Origin: Manis javanica
Lineage: Eukaryota > Chordata > Mammalia > Pholidota > Manidae
Assembly (NCBI RefSeq): GCF_040802235.1
Contig: NC_133157.1
Span: 32,939,501 to 33,003,500 of the forward strand
Direction: 5' to 3'
DNA: 64,000 nucleotides
Positions 1-11,337 of the stretch are shown here, piece by piece. The notes below the pieces were generated by a model. It made no database searches and was not told the DNA's origin. It saw only the letters and a list, made by a program, of their open reading frames with translations. A program made the translations under genes and the position numbers. The first letter of the stretch is position 1, and the number at the start of each line of letters is the position of its first letter.

Positions 1-270
1 GATAATCTGGTATCAGTCAATAACATCTCAGAAGGTCACAGGGACTGAAAAAAATAGGGGTTTCCCTTGTAAGACACCATCTCATTTTCTTTGCATGTAA
101 ATGTGCTATCCATTAAATGAGTTAGAGAAAAGGAACAGCAGCTCAGAGAAGTGAAAATGCAGTTAATTATCAAAGATATTAAAACATTCAACCTCACTGG
201 TAATTTAAAAATTATAAATGAAATTAAGTCCCCAGTTTTATCTATAAAATAAGCAAAAATTAATTTTTAT
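1..270. other. Unassigned AT-rich intergenic DNA
   Basis: No coding potential and no repeat family I can name. The sequence is AT-rich and runs directly into an old L1 fragment on its right. Confidence 0.4.
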
Positions 271-1476
271 TAACAATATCCAATGCTGATAAGACTACAG
301 TAAAAATGGCAGTACTATATATATTGTACTGTCCTTTGAGAGAGCAATTTGACAATATGTATTGAGTCATAAAAATGTCCACACCATTGACCAGGCAATT
401 CATCTTTTGAAATGGTACAGTAAAGAAAAAAGTCTAAAAGAAGAATAGTAAAAAGCTTTATGTACAAAGAGGTTCACAGTCATTTGGAAACAGCATAAAT
501 AACCCACAAGAATACAGTTAAGTAAATTAGGGCACAGACATAAAATGATTCTGTAGACCTTAAAGAAATGCGACTCAGTAGAAATGGAAAAAGCAATTTA
601 CTGAAAAAAAAGTGATCAGCTACCCTCAAGATTAAATAAATGCAATTAAAGCAATAGAGATAAACCATTTTTCACCCTTTAAATTGGCAAGATTTAAAAT
701 TATGTTAATGTCCTGTTGGCAAAATGGGAGCATGTTCGTTTACTGTTTGTGAGAGTGTAAATATAGTAAACTCTTGTACATGTATGTAAACTACCCAAGC
801 ATACAGAAATATTTAGAAATATTTACATTTATGGGACTTCTTTGAAGAGCAATTTGTCATTATTTATCACATTTTAAAATATATGTACTCTTATTTACTC
901 CAATAATCCCATTTAATAATATATATCTCTTTATATGTATATACTGTTACATACTCCAATCATTTCATTCTTAGGAATTTTATGTACAAAAATAGTTTCA
1001 CCTGTTCACAAAGATGAATAAAGGTATACTGAAATATTTCTAATGGCAATAATTTGGAAACAATAGTATATGCACTCAGTAGAGAGCAGGTTGAACAAAC
1101 CCTGTTCCATCTCCACAATAGAACACTATCCTACTCTTGAAACACAATGAACAATTTCTAAATATGCTAATAAGGAAGTATCCCCAAAATACAGCATGAA
1201 GTGAAAAAAGTATGAATAAAACAATAATATGCACCATCCCATCCCATTTGCCTATTTAAAAATATATGTATATATACAGTTATATGCATTAAAAGTTTTG
1301 GGGAGAATTACCAAGAAAACTGTAAAAAGCAGTTACTGTGAGGAAGGTAGCCTGGGAAAAGATGAAGGAGACTTTTTACTCTTCATCTTTTATTCCTTTC
1401 TGAACTGTCTGCACTTTGTTTTACCATATCCATGTGTTACTTTTATAATGTAAAACTAATTTTAAAAGATAAATAT
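270..1476 (+). mobile_element. Old L1 (L1M-type) 3' end fragments
   Basis: Decayed text of the L1 ORF2 C-terminus and 3' UTR is visible twice. One block near 320-420 reads 'gagagagcaatttgacaat' and one near 840-1080 reads 'ttaggaattttatgtacaaa' then 'taatggcaataatttggaaac'. The partial duplication suggests two overlapping fragments. Open frames here are short and non-functional. Confidence 0.6.
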
Positions 1477-2225
1477 GATAAGTATGCATTATATTGCAAC
1501 CACTATGGAAAATAGTACAAAGACTCCTCAAAAAGTTAAAAATAGAGCTACTACATGACTCAGCAATTCCACTGCTGGGTATTAATCCAAAGAAAACAAA
1601 AACACTAACTCAAAAAGATAGGTACACCCCTATGTTAATTACAGCATTATTTACAATAGCCAAGATACAGAAGTAACCTAAGTGTCTATTGGTAGATATA
1701 TGGATAAGGAAGATGCAGTATATAGACACACACACATATATACACACTGGAATATTAGCCATAAAGAAGGAAATCTTGCCATTTGCAACAACATGCATGG
1801 ATCTAGAGGGTATTATGCTAAATGAACTAAGTCATACAAAGACAAATACCATATGATTTCACTTGTATGTGGAATCTAAAAAAGAAAACAAAACAGAAAC
1901 AAACTCATAAATTCAGAGGACGATCTGGTGATTGCCGGGGAGGAGGTGGTGGTAGAAATATGGATGAAACAGGGGAAGAGGAATAAATGATATGGACTCC
2001 CAGCTATAAAATAAATAAGACAGGGATGCAATGTACATCAAGAATATGGTTAATAATAGGCAAAAGCTTTGTATGGTGACATTTGGTAGCTAGATTTATC
2101 ATGATGATCACTTTGTAATGTATATAAATGTTGAATCACTATGTTGTACACCTGAAACTAATATAATATTGTATGTCAACTATACCTCAATAAAAATAAA
2201 TGTAAAAATAAATAAAAGATAAGTA
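1477..2225 (+). mobile_element. 5'-truncated L1 insertion, 3' end
   Basis: Begins in ORF2 C-terminal text (caaccactatggaaaatagt) and runs through 'acaatagccaagatacagaa' and 'ttgccatttgcaacaacatg' to the 3' UTR end 'actatacctcaataaaaata' with an A-rich tail. The 8-bp string gataagta occurs at 1477-1484 and again at 2218-2225, a plausible TSD. The insertion sits at the end of the older L1M copy. ORF2 remnants cover the C-terminal residues only and are broken by stops. Confidence 0.85.
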
Positions 2226-3625
2226 CTGTACAGCAAATAGGACGTGCATGTGATATAATATTAAGTAAACAAAACAAAAACCAAAGTGAAATATACACTC
2301 TGAAGTTGTGCAGCCTTGTTCTAAGCCTTGACAGCTCCCTGCCACACGTACTGGAGACCCACTGTTCTCTCTAAGCTTTTGTACTTCCAGCTATCTCTAG
2401 CTGATCCTGAAACCACTCACCCAGAGTACTCTCTCTCTTTTAGGCCTGGAGCACTTCCTGCCATGTGTTTTGCTCTCCTGTTCAACTGTGATTGCCCCAA
2501 ATTGAAGGCTGCTCACAGCTCAGTCCTGACAAGGGGTGGCATAGAGAAGACATCAATGAGCATTCTAAAGAAATCAAGCAGACTAGGTTCCTGGAAGAAG
2601 GCTCCCTGGCTCACTGTGGTTTTCTGTTCTCTGGAGACAGTTCCTAACACCCTGTGGTCTGGGCCATGGGTGGGCATCTGACCCAACCTTGGAGTCCTAG
2701 AGATTTTCCCTACTGAACCTGGGAAAAGAGGAGCCATCCATTTCTTGAGGCAAAACTCTTGAGTTGTGCGACTCTGGATGATGGTCACTGCTGTATCCCC
2801 TAATATGGAAGAAGCCACTGGAGAGGGGCTGACACCTAGATAAGCAGAGATGAAAGATGGGAGGGCCTTGGCTACATTCATGTTCCTGAGCCCCTAGATT
2901 TGACCAGGTACATGACTTGTTGGCATGAGAGAGGACTTACCATGATTTAGTGACAAGGGAAAACCCAGTGTCTTCCCAGTAACTTCCTTTCCTCCTTGGC
3001 CTAAGCTTGTTTGAATTGGGTTTCTGTGATAAACAAGAGCATCCTAACTGAGTGAACCAAGTGCAGTCTGAATTTTGCCTCTGCTATAAAGAATCCTGAA
3101 GTCAAGCTTGAAAGATTCCCGATAAAAAGAGCCCCCATTATACCTCCTCATTTTCCTGGGCAGCAAGAGGCCTCAGCCACTGCCTCTGCTCCTTCTTCAC
3201 CTGCTCCAAACTTTTTCCCCCTTCCCTTCTAGAGAATTCCATGAAATCCCAAAGGACCCATCTTGACAGGAGGCTGCCTAGCCATCCTCCTTGATTCCAG
3301 GACCCCGAATCCAGAGGAGCGGTGTACTCACTATTACTCACTCCTTCCCTGCCCAGACTTTGTCCTGGGACCCCACACAGACAGCCTGACCAGCAGAAGG
3401 GAGACTGGGAGGGAGGCCTGGGCTGGTTTCCATTCCTGGACTTGGGTGAGGGGCATGGGAATGGGGAAGGGTCTGTCTCAGAAGATACACTGGAGAAGCC
3501 ATGAGCTGCTCTAAAGTCAATCTGAAGATCCTGTCTCAGTGTTGCCTTTCTAGCCCCTCATCCTTAAGAGATGAGACAAGATAAGATATTGGGCAGGCAA
3601 CAGCCAGCACTGGGAAACCCCTGGC
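2226..3625. other. Intergenic DNA, mostly unassigned
   Basis: Mixed-composition DNA with several short open frames on both strands, none resembling a known protein. Around 2995-3055, 'ttgaattgggtttctgtgat' followed by an actgagtg-like end recalls the end of old MaLR/ERVL-type LTRs, but too little remains to name it. Confidence 0.4.
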
Positions 3626-3627
3626 TG

Positions 3628-3778
3628 GTTCAGAAGCCTCAGGCTCTAGCCCTAACTCTGTCTTGACGGGCCCTGTGGTCAAGTGCAAGCACTTTCCCCT
3701 CTCTGAGCCTCTCTCCAGCTGTAAAATGAGGGGGTTGGATGATTTCTAAGAACCCTTCTAACTTTGATGCTGGGGACT
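3628..3778 (+). repeat. MIR SINE
   Basis: Matches the MIR core in plus orientation: 'aggctctagccctaactctg', then 'cctctctgagcctctctcca' and 'gctgtaaaatgagggggttg'. Confidence 0.75.
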
Positions 3779-4154
3779 CCCCTTTTAGATGGAGAGGGAG
3801 AGGGAACAGGGAATTCCCAGGGGTGGGAAAAGAGAGTGCAGCACATACAGCAGGGGCATGCAGCCAAATGGTAGCCTGAAGCCAATGTTTCCCACCCTGC
3901 CCAAGCCCCTCATCTCAGGCAGCAGAGTGATATGAGGGCCCCACACCAAGAGATGAGGGCATCATGGACAAGATTTCTGGCTCCAGCCCCAGAATGGAAG
4001 TCCCTGCTGCCTAAAAGGCATCTCTTCACATCCCTTCACATCCTTCTTCCCACTTCATCTTGACTGCTTTGATGGTAGGAAAACAGGCAGGAGGACCAGG
4101 GGAAAGTGCAAAGGACGGCACATATGAGGTAGGCTTTGGAAGGGGGCTTCGGGA
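3779..4154. other. Unassigned intergenic DNA
   Basis: Non-repetitive by eye; no convincing open frame or RNA gene. Confidence 0.35.
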
Positions 4155-4330
4155 GATGAATCCTTGGCTGAGAGTCAGGAGACTGGTTCAAGGCCCAGCT
4201 CTGCCACTGTTCTCTGTGTGCCCTGGGCAGTCCCTTCCCTCTCCAGGCCTGGGTCTGGCCTCTGCACAACAAGAGGTGAGACCATTTGACCATTGAGGAC
4301 CCTTAATATCTGACATTCTATCTTTCTGGG
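4155..4330 (+). repeat. MIR SINE
   Basis: Shows 'ggttcaaggcccagctctgc', 'ctgtgtgccctgggcagtcc' and a degraded 3' part ending near 'aatatctgacattctatctt', the order expected for a plus-strand MIR. Confidence 0.75.
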
Positions 4331-4779
4331 AACTGTGACCCCAGTAATGATTCCGGATCCTCATTCTCCAAAGGATGGTGCAGTTCAATAACCTCATAAT
4401 CTCATTTTTCAGGAGCATTTGATGATCAGCCTGAGAAGGAGAGAAGAAAAACCATCCTTTTCACTGAATTTACCATCTGTAACCATCTGTGGGCAGCCAA
4501 GAAGCCTTACACACAAGACCTGTTCCTCATCCCAATACCAAACCTGCCACCATTCTCATCCTCAGAAGATAAGCAATATCTTTTATGTGACCTGGAAAAT
4601 GGGGTTAGAGGGGTTTGGCAGAAAATAACCACATCCCTGCCCCAGGGAAGGTATAGCTTAGAAGAGCAGGTGTCTGTGCTATGGAAAGACACTGGAACTA
4701 AGAGACAGCTGAGTGATCCCAGGCTGGCAGAGGAATAAAGGAATGTATGGGGTCAGGAAGGGGAAGGCATAAGGAAGGG
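4331..4779. other. Unassigned intergenic DNA
   Basis: No repeat or gene recognised. The overlapping short frames here have no family resemblance. Confidence 0.35.
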
Positions 4780-5095
4780 GAGTCTGACCTTGTGGTTCCC
4801 AGGCCTGTCTGCAACCAGAGCATCAGAGCTTCGTGGCGGACTCCATGTAAATTCCCTGAATAAGTACCACCCATTTAACATAGGCACCAATGCAACCCAA
4901 TACAGAGAAAAATAATTTGTGTATTGTCCCACCGAAATTCCACTCCATGTAAATAGACCAAGAGTTGGTTCTACCCCCACTGGATCCTGTCCTCTAAGGC
5001 CAGAGCCTTACCCTGGGAACTTGCTATGTTCAGCCACTGAGATTGTAGGACTGTTTTTTACTGTAGGTTGTCTATACTGACTGATACACTATCCA
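4780..5095 (+). mobile_element. Probable old LTR fragment (MaLR/ERVL-like)
   Basis: The right end reads 'cagccactgagattgtagga' then 'actgactgatacac', resembling the 3' end of many MLT/MaLR LTRs ('gccactgag...aactgatacac'). The left part is too decayed to align by eye, so family and left edge are uncertain. Confidence 0.4.
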
Positions 5096-5477
5096 TAAAA
5101 ATAAATAGATCCATCTTTTCTTAACTTCAGGTTGCCTGAGGTTCTCCCTAGTATTTTGAGGATCTCCAGGAAGCACTCCCATTCCTCTCAGGAGTCCTCC
5201 ATCCACTGTGGCTCTACACGTCTGCACCCACCTCATTCCTCCCTCATCCCTAGCACCATCCTCTGGGCCTGGTCCTCTGCACACAACTCTTCACCCTGAC
5301 CCCCACCACATACATTTCACTGAAAGTCTTGAGGGTCACAGCGGGTAATTACTTATACAGAATAAGAGAACCATTTAAAATGGAACATCAGGCATCACTC
5401 TTGCTAAAAGCTCATTAAACTTCCCATGGGGAGCCCCTTATTGCTTTGGTTTTTGGTAAGACTCCAGCCTGTTTATG
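5096..5477. other. Unassigned intergenic DNA
   Basis: Pyrimidine-rich on the plus strand; no gene or repeat identified. Confidence 0.35.
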
Positions 5478-5625
5478 CCTATTTATTCATTCAAAAGTTA
5501 CCGATTGTGCACCTGCCATGCTCTGGGCACCCCTTCTAAGGGCTGGGGGCATACAGAAACAACACAAGGTCCCTGCTGCTGACTTACAAAAGACAATAAA
5601 CAAACAAACAAATATATAATATGAT
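5478..5625 (-). repeat. L2 LINE 3' end
   Basis: Reverse-complement L2 text: 'tttattcattcaaaagttac', 'gcacctgccatgctctgggc', 'aaggtccctgctgctgactt', 'gacaataaacaaacaaacaa'. This is the canonical last part of L2. Confidence 0.85.
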
Positions 5626-5709
5626 GTAAAAGTTAAAAAAATGATTCCAAACATGAAAAGAAGGCCCTTTCAGCTACAGCATTGTCTAACAATCTGCCTA
5701 ATTGTCATT

Positions 5710-5998
5710 TGACTTCCTAGGGCTCTCCTATCCAATAGAATAGCCATTAAGGTTTATGGTGGCCATTGAAATTTGAATTTTCACTTATTAATGTTATGCT
5801 CATTAATAAATATATTTAATATAATAAATTATGCATTATAATTTATATTATATTTAATTATTGTAGTATATTAAATTATATAATTTAGTATATACATTAA
5901 TATAATATATATTTAATGCATCAAGTAAATTTATTAAAATTTAATTTAAAAATTAAATATTAAAATTATTTCCCAGTCTCATTAATGACATTTCAAGA
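5710..5998. repeat. AT-rich element, possibly a hAT-like MITE
   Basis: Starts 'ctatccaatagaatagccat', recalling mammalian MITEs that begin with 'tccaatagaacagccac'. It continues as almost pure A+T from about 5780 to 5965. The family name cannot be settled by eye; the AT block may contain expanded microsatellite. Confidence 0.4.
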
Positions 5999-6020
5999 GC
6001 TGACTGGCCACACAAGAGTA

Positions 6021-6065
6021 GGGCACAGATTGCCATCCAATATCATATTGGATGGCACAGATTTC
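6021..6065. repeat. Perfect 12-bp inverted repeat flanked by short direct repeats
   Basis: Positions 6032-6043 (gccatccaatat) and 6045-6056 (atattggatggc) are exact reverse complements around a single C. The palindrome is bracketed by the direct repeat gcacagatt on both sides. No function is implied. Confidence 0.9.
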
Positions 6066-6509
6066 AAACATTTCCTTTATTGTAGAAAATCGCTTTGCAC
6101 AGTGCTATTCTAGGAGAAAAACTTTTGTTTGATTATTTGCTATTGGTTAGGGCACAGACTCTAAGAAGTAAAATGTAACTTAAAGAAGATAAGCTGCAAA
6201 TGATTTTTGTCCAGCAGAGATGCAAATGATTTCTGCCTAGAAAAGATAACCCCAAAGGTTATAGTTTTATTGTGCTAGAGGACATCAACCAATTTAGTAT
6301 CTAACTTCGCAACTGTATTCCAGCACTTTTTTCCCATTGAGTATATATATATATCAGTTTCTCTCATACACTATTTGAACCAGCTTTGTTATCCTGCTAG
6401 TTCCTCATTAATGAGTTAAATAAATCACTGACATATCCCACTGGATGCTTGTATGAGAGTCATGCTTTTTGACTCTTTGGAAATTAAACTTTGGTATCAG
6501 ATAATGATA
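6066..6509. other. Unassigned AT-rich intergenic DNA
   Basis: Contains a short (TA)n at about 6343-6354 and no gene-like frame. Confidence 0.35.
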
Positions 6510-6960
6510 GGTGTTTGAAGAAAATTTAAGCAGAGTAAGGATAAAGAGACTGACAGTATACAATTTTAGCTAGGCAGGTCAGGGAGAGCTTTCTGAGGAG
6601 GTGACATTTGGGCAAAGACTGAATGAAATGAAGGAGCAGGCTGTTTGAATATTTAGAAATGTCTGTTCTAGCAGGGGGAACTACAAAGGCAGGTGTTGAG
6701 GCTGGATTGTGGTTGGTGTCTGAGGAAAGCTGGTTAGTGTAGGTGGAGCAGTGTGATCCTGATCGTGAGCCAGGGGCCTGGCTGGGTAGGGCCAATAGTC
6801 CCAGGTAAGGACTCTGGATTGCCTTTCACAGGTGGGTGAGGATTTTAAGGTAGGAGTATAACTACTCCCTCTCCAGAGGAGTGTTGGGAAACATTCGTAC
6901 CTGCCCTTCTCGAGGCTGTCCCTGCGTGGGAGGGTGCAGGACACCCTTCACCACTTGCTG
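6510..6960 (-). repeat. L2 LINE, internal and 3' part
   Basis: Reads as the complement of L2, with 'gagagctttctgaggaggtg' then 'acatttgggcaaagactgaa', the characteristic L2 string. Both ends are decayed. The minus-strand frames overlapping it are remnants of no coding value. Confidence 0.7.
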
Positions 6961-7484
6961 AGATGCGTGGGTAACCCAGAGGTATGTGAGGCTGTGACCT
7001 GGGAGTGACCTCCCCTAACTGCTCCTTCTCTCCCAGTCAAGCCCCACCTATCCACTGTGGCTCACCTAAAGGCTCTTAAAGGAGTGTCTCTAAACAAAGG
7101 AGCAACTTTCTCTGGAAGAAGACTTTGGAAGACCTTCCAGAAGGTCCCAAAGCAGCCAGCTTTCAAATGAACAGTTTTTCTTCTCACTCCAGATAGTAGA
7201 GCTGGATTTTTACCAGATATGGTATCAGGACTGGGGCTTCAGAGGACTGGTGAGGTTGCTAGTATCAGTCCAAGGATTTGGGATGATAAAGAATTGAAGA
7301 CAGGAGGAGCTAAGAAACTGAGTGAAAATGGGGTAGAGCACAAAAAGGGCCTGTAAGTCTCTGTAAGGTGGAAGAGAAGGCAGAGGGAAGTGTGGCCAGA
7401 GTGTGAGATGTGGCAGCTGAGGTTTCAGGGAGGGGGAAGATCCTGGTGGATGTAGGTCACCATATAGGAACAATGGTGCCAATA
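6961..7484. other. Unassigned intergenic DNA
   Basis: No clear repeat except possible L2-like purine-rich text at 7225-7480. A 122-codon minus-strand frame here has no recognisable domain. Confidence 0.3.
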
Positions 7485-7680
7485 TCAAGTCCCCAACTCT
7501 GTTACTTATGACCTGTGTGACCTTGGGCAAATCACATACCCTCTCTGATGCAGTTTCCTTAAGTGCAAAATGGAGGAATAATAATATTCCCACTGCAGGG
7601 TTGGTGGAGCTTCAAACAGGTGTGGAGGCCTTAGAACAGAGTCTGGCATGAGGCAAGTATGATATAAATACTTGCCACTA
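7485..7680 (+). repeat. MIR SINE
   Basis: Clear plus-strand MIR: 'gacctgtgtgaccttgggca', 'aaatcacataccctctctga', 'cagtctggcatgag'-like 3' end near 7640. Confidence 0.85.
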
Positions 7681-7939
7681 CTATTGTTATAAAAGATGCT
7701 CTTGGGACTACAGAGCTGAAGTGGAGTACAACTCTAGGTGACTCTGGGATGTGTCCGCTAGGAAGGTGTGGGACTTGGGTAGAAACGAAGAGTATGTTGA
7801 ATTGAGTGACTGGAGGTGGCTGGGGCCCGCTATCGGAATGACTCCTGCCTGCCTGCCTGGGCACCCTCCAGGGCCATCTGGCACACTCTAACTCCCATTA
7901 CAGCAGAGCTCAGAGTGAACTCCAAGCGGCTTGGAAGCT

Positions 7940-8065
7940 CTCAGGTATTCCAAGCATTACGGAGTCCTGAGAGCTTTATATGCATCATCACATTTGGTCC
8001 TTCTAACAGCCCTCAAAAACAAGTATGATCATTCCCATTTCACACTTTAACACAAGGCCCAGCTG
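7940..8065 (-). repeat. MIR SINE fragment
   Basis: Complementary MIR: 'tatgcatcatcacatttggt', 'ccttctaacagccctcaaaa', then 'cattcccatttcacac'. Confidence 0.65.
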
Positions 8066-9177
8066 ACCAAGGGCTCAGCTAGGCAGATTCTTCTTCCTTT
8101 GCTTCAGTCAAAGCAGCCTCCTTTTTGTTGGTGTCCGTATTGGACTTTCACTGAAGATGCTGCTTGACAAAAGGATGCCCCAGCTTAAAAAATAAACAAG
8201 GGAGGAAGAATTGAAAATACCAGGGCTTGATTATCTTTAAGGAGCTCTTCAAATTCTGATATTTTTTGGACCCCAAACTGCAATGAAACTTTTCAGGTAA
8301 ATGTTAGTCTCAGTAGGATCCAAAGAAGTCTTTTTCCCCAAGGTCATTGCCAAGTATGCTCCTTTGGCCTCACACAGATCCACAAATAAGCAGAAACGCC
8401 AGGGATTCTGGGAGGTTCTGTTCATGGGCAGAGAAGGGGAGGGGTGGTGCCAGAGGGAGAAAAGAAAAGGAACATGATCTTTTTCTTTTCCAGATCTCTC
8501 TTGCTCATTGAGATTCTGCAGCAGGCTGCATCGATACAGTTCAATACACTGCAGGAGTGACACATAGAACACAGAGATACAGGGAAGCTTATCTGCTTGC
8601 CCTGGAGGTTCACAAGACAAAGGGCAGGCAGAGACAGGGCCCATTCTGCTCCACCCCACCCTTGAACTCTGAGCAGAGTCTGCTCTTGCTGCCCAAGAGC
8701 CACTTCCCTTCCTCCCAGGGAGGGCAGGGCCCTACCCTCTGCTGAGCGCCAGGGCTGTTCTGGATCCCTCCCTCCCCTGGAGCACCTCCACTCCATCCCT
8801 CACACTGCTCTCCCCATCTGGAAGGGGATGTCCTCCTGAGTCAGGTACCTCCCAACCTCTATCTCTGAGTGTAAAAATGACCTCCCTCCCCCATGTTTAC
8901 ATCCAGGAAGTAAGATTGTGGTTAATTTAACATTTTTTATTCTTTGTACTTTTTGGTTCTGTTTAATTGATATTACAAATACAAAAGCAATAAAACTATT
9001 AATTTTATGTAGATTTCCTTTTTTTATTTTTTCATGGCTACCTACCCTTCAGGGTCTAAGAAGACCTTTTAATCCCTAGCCAGTGAGAACTACCTCTACC
9101 TCTTCCAAGACCCCAGAGCTCTTCACTTTCCCTCTCCCACATTATTTAGCATTATCCATCTGCAGTTTTAATGTTGT
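8066..9177. other. Intergenic DNA with little repeat content
   Basis: About 1.1 kb without a repeat I can name. It contains a 136-codon minus-strand frame (8249-8659) with no homology I recognise, treated as chance. The right part, 8925-9020, is AT-rich. Confidence 0.4.
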
Positions 9178-9485
9178 GTCCATGTGGGTAAAACTGCAGT
9201 ATTTCCAGAATCTATTGCCTGGCTTTAGTGCATCTCCATATCAATAGGTATTTCCAAGGGGTGGAGAGAAGGAGTCATCTCCATATCAATAGATAATTAC
9301 ATGGACCAGGGAGGGCTTATCTGGACTGGAGAGGTTGGGTGGAGCTCTCTTCTGCTGCAGCTGGGTTGAGAGACAGGACGACTACTTGTAAGAAATAAAC
9401 AGGTTTAAACTTCATTTCGCCCTTTGACTGATTTTGGTTTCAAAGGTATTTTGCCCTGGGATGTTCCCCCCAGAGTTACAGTCCA
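9178..9485 (+). mobile_element. Solo LTR of an endogenous retrovirus, with 5-bp TSD
   Basis: The LTR body is 9183-9480. It begins TGTGGGTAAAA and ends GAGTTACA, so it has the retroviral TG...CA ends. It is flanked by a perfect 5-bp TSD, gtcca, at 9178-9182 and 9481-9485. A polyadenylation signal AATAAA lies at 9394-9399. Two internal direct repeats start 'catctccatatcaatag' (about 9231 and 9276). A second copy of the same family, minus strand, is at 40124-40452 and shares the internal repeats and the 'ggctt(c)aaaggt(t)att' 3' part. No gag, pol or env is attached, so this is a solo LTR left by LTR-LTR recombination. Confidence 0.85.
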
Positions 9486-9589
9486 GTTTTAAGCCTCCTT
9501 CCCAACCAGACTGCAAGCACACTGAGGACCAAACCATGTGACTTGTCTACAGCTCCCTACTTCCAAAACCACACTGCACATCTCCTGAC

Positions 9590-10065
9590 TTCTAATACCC
9601 CCACCACCACCACTATTTCCCCTTTCAACACCACAACTATCACAACCCACCGATATCATCACCACCACTTTTGCCACCATTGCCAGAATCGCTACCACCT
9701 ATCACCATCACTACACTCAATGTCACTAACACTGCAACCACCATCAACCACCAGAGTCACCACCACTACCACATTCACCATCAACATCACTACCACTGTT
9801 ACCCCATCAACAACACTACAATTGCCACCACTACCCATCCATACTATCCAATGAAAACACAAACACCCATCTACCACTACCACCACCCATCATCACCAAT
9901 ACTATCAACATACCACCATCACCCTCACCCACTACCACCACTACAACATCAGCACCACCAGTCACCAACACGTGTCAACACCACCCACTAACACAGAAGT
10001 TTTCCTACCATCACCATCACCAGCGCCACCTACCTCCACAACCATCACCATTACTGAGCATGTGC
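9590..10065 (+). repeat. G-poor degenerate (CAC/CAT/CCA)n trinucleotide tract
   Basis: About 470 bp built from CAC, CCA, ACC, ATC and ACT triplets with very few G residues on the plus strand. It gives long Thr/His/Pro-rich frames (9543-9854 and 9671-9991) that are artefacts of composition. It lies between a solo LTR and a duplicated piece of that LTR. Confidence 0.9.
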
Positions 10066-10268
10066 ACCACTCCACCATGAATGACTGGTTGGTTGGTTAC
10101 ATAAGTGAATGAACAAGTGTACGAATAGGTAAGAAAAGGATAATAAAGAAAAAGATAACCTCAGAATGTCCATGAGAGAAAGCTCCACCATTTGGTGACC
10201 TCCTCCAAGATAGTGCTCAGATGGCTGTCAAGGCTTGGGAGCTAAAAGTCTGAATTCCTGGTGAATGA

Positions 10269-10323
10269 ATCTCCATATCAACAGGTAATTACATGGACGA
10301 GGGAGGGCTTATCTGGACTGGAG
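10269..10323 (+). repeat. Duplicate of an internal 55-bp piece of the solo LTR
   Basis: Aligns without gaps to 9277-9331 with 3 mismatches in 55 bases by eye. It is in direct orientation, 992 bp downstream. Neither LTR end is present, so this is not an independent LTR insertion. Confidence 0.85.
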
Positions 10324-10589
10324 GCGTGCACCGCCATCATCGTCATGGGATGACAGTGAAGAAGTGTGCAGCCAGCTGCCTTTCAGCTTCTGGGGGGATG
10401 AGGAGGGGTTGTCCAAGGAACTCTGGATAACAGCCTAATTTAACGTGAGGAAGAAGAAGGGAGAAGTAGTGCCATCCAACCTCAAGTTCTGGGGATGTTT
10501 CTAGGACACTGATTATTCTCACTGGCTAAGAAACCCTAGCCTGGTCCTCCCAACTTCCCTCCCTGCCACCCAGCATGAAGCCTGATGCC

Positions 10590-10742
10590 CCAGGAAATGG
10601 CTGGGAGCCAGCAGATCTAAGTTCTAGCTTCTAGCTCCTGCTCTGATAGTGACTTCCTGGGTCTCCGTCTCCCCATTTGAGCAGTGAGGCAATTAGGAAA
10701 GATGTATCTGGTGCCCCTCCAGCTCTGATGGTCTGTGACTTA
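10590..10742 (+). repeat. MIR SINE
   Basis: Plus-strand MIR text: 'gttctagcttctagctcctg', 'cttcctgggtctccgtctcc', 'ccatttgagcagtgaggcaa'. Confidence 0.65.
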
Positions 10743-11337
10743 GCATTTCTGCCAACAAGACTTGTTTGCTGGAGGAATCAACAGGTGGCATTAGTCTCCT
10801 TGGATGGATAATCTCTCTTATTCACATCCTTAATAACATATATGTTCCCAAAGTATTGGTTAGGGGTAAGCATCCAAGAAGGGGTGGAACCCTTTATCTT
10901 TAGGTCCAGTGTCCCCATCAGTCATGAATTTTAAAACTAGAAGGGCCTTAGTGATCAGCTGGTCCAAATCCTGGGATGAAAAACCTTCTCAAGACCCCCA
11001 GCCAGGCAGTAACGGAGCCCCAACACACACAACCAGGGTCAGAGTTTCTGATGCCCCTGCTTTTCTGAGCTCTTTCTGAAGCCTCAGGAAACCTGGGAAA
11101 AACTACTGAATCAACATCAACACTTTCTCAAATCCCCCCTCATACCCCCACAGCTGCTGCAGCCCACACAGCACCTGGAAAGCTAAAGCCCCAGGCCCCA
11201 TAAACAAGCCTTGGGACAAAGGTCTCTGGGAACCCGAGGGAACAACAGCTATACTTACCTTTGAAGCATTTCCCAGGCTGGGGTAGAGACAGGAGATAAG
11301 CTCTGTTACTGTAGTCTTGCTCTATCTCTACCATCTC
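10743..11337. other. Intergenic DNA with one decayed ancient repeat
   Basis: Around 10930-11060, 'actagaagggccttagtgat' then 'cagctggtccaaatcctggg' recalls an ancient mammalian repeat of the 'gaaccttagagatcatctagtcca' type. The family was not determined. Confidence 0.4.

Noticed and set aside
8249-8659. 136-codon minus-strand ORF in repeat-poor DNA
   Set aside because: No recognisable domain, no promoter or splice context, and length is within what chance gives over 64 kb in six frames.
9543-9991. Thr/His/Pro-rich ORFs of 103 and 106 codons
   Set aside because: Products of the CAC/CAT trinucleotide tract.
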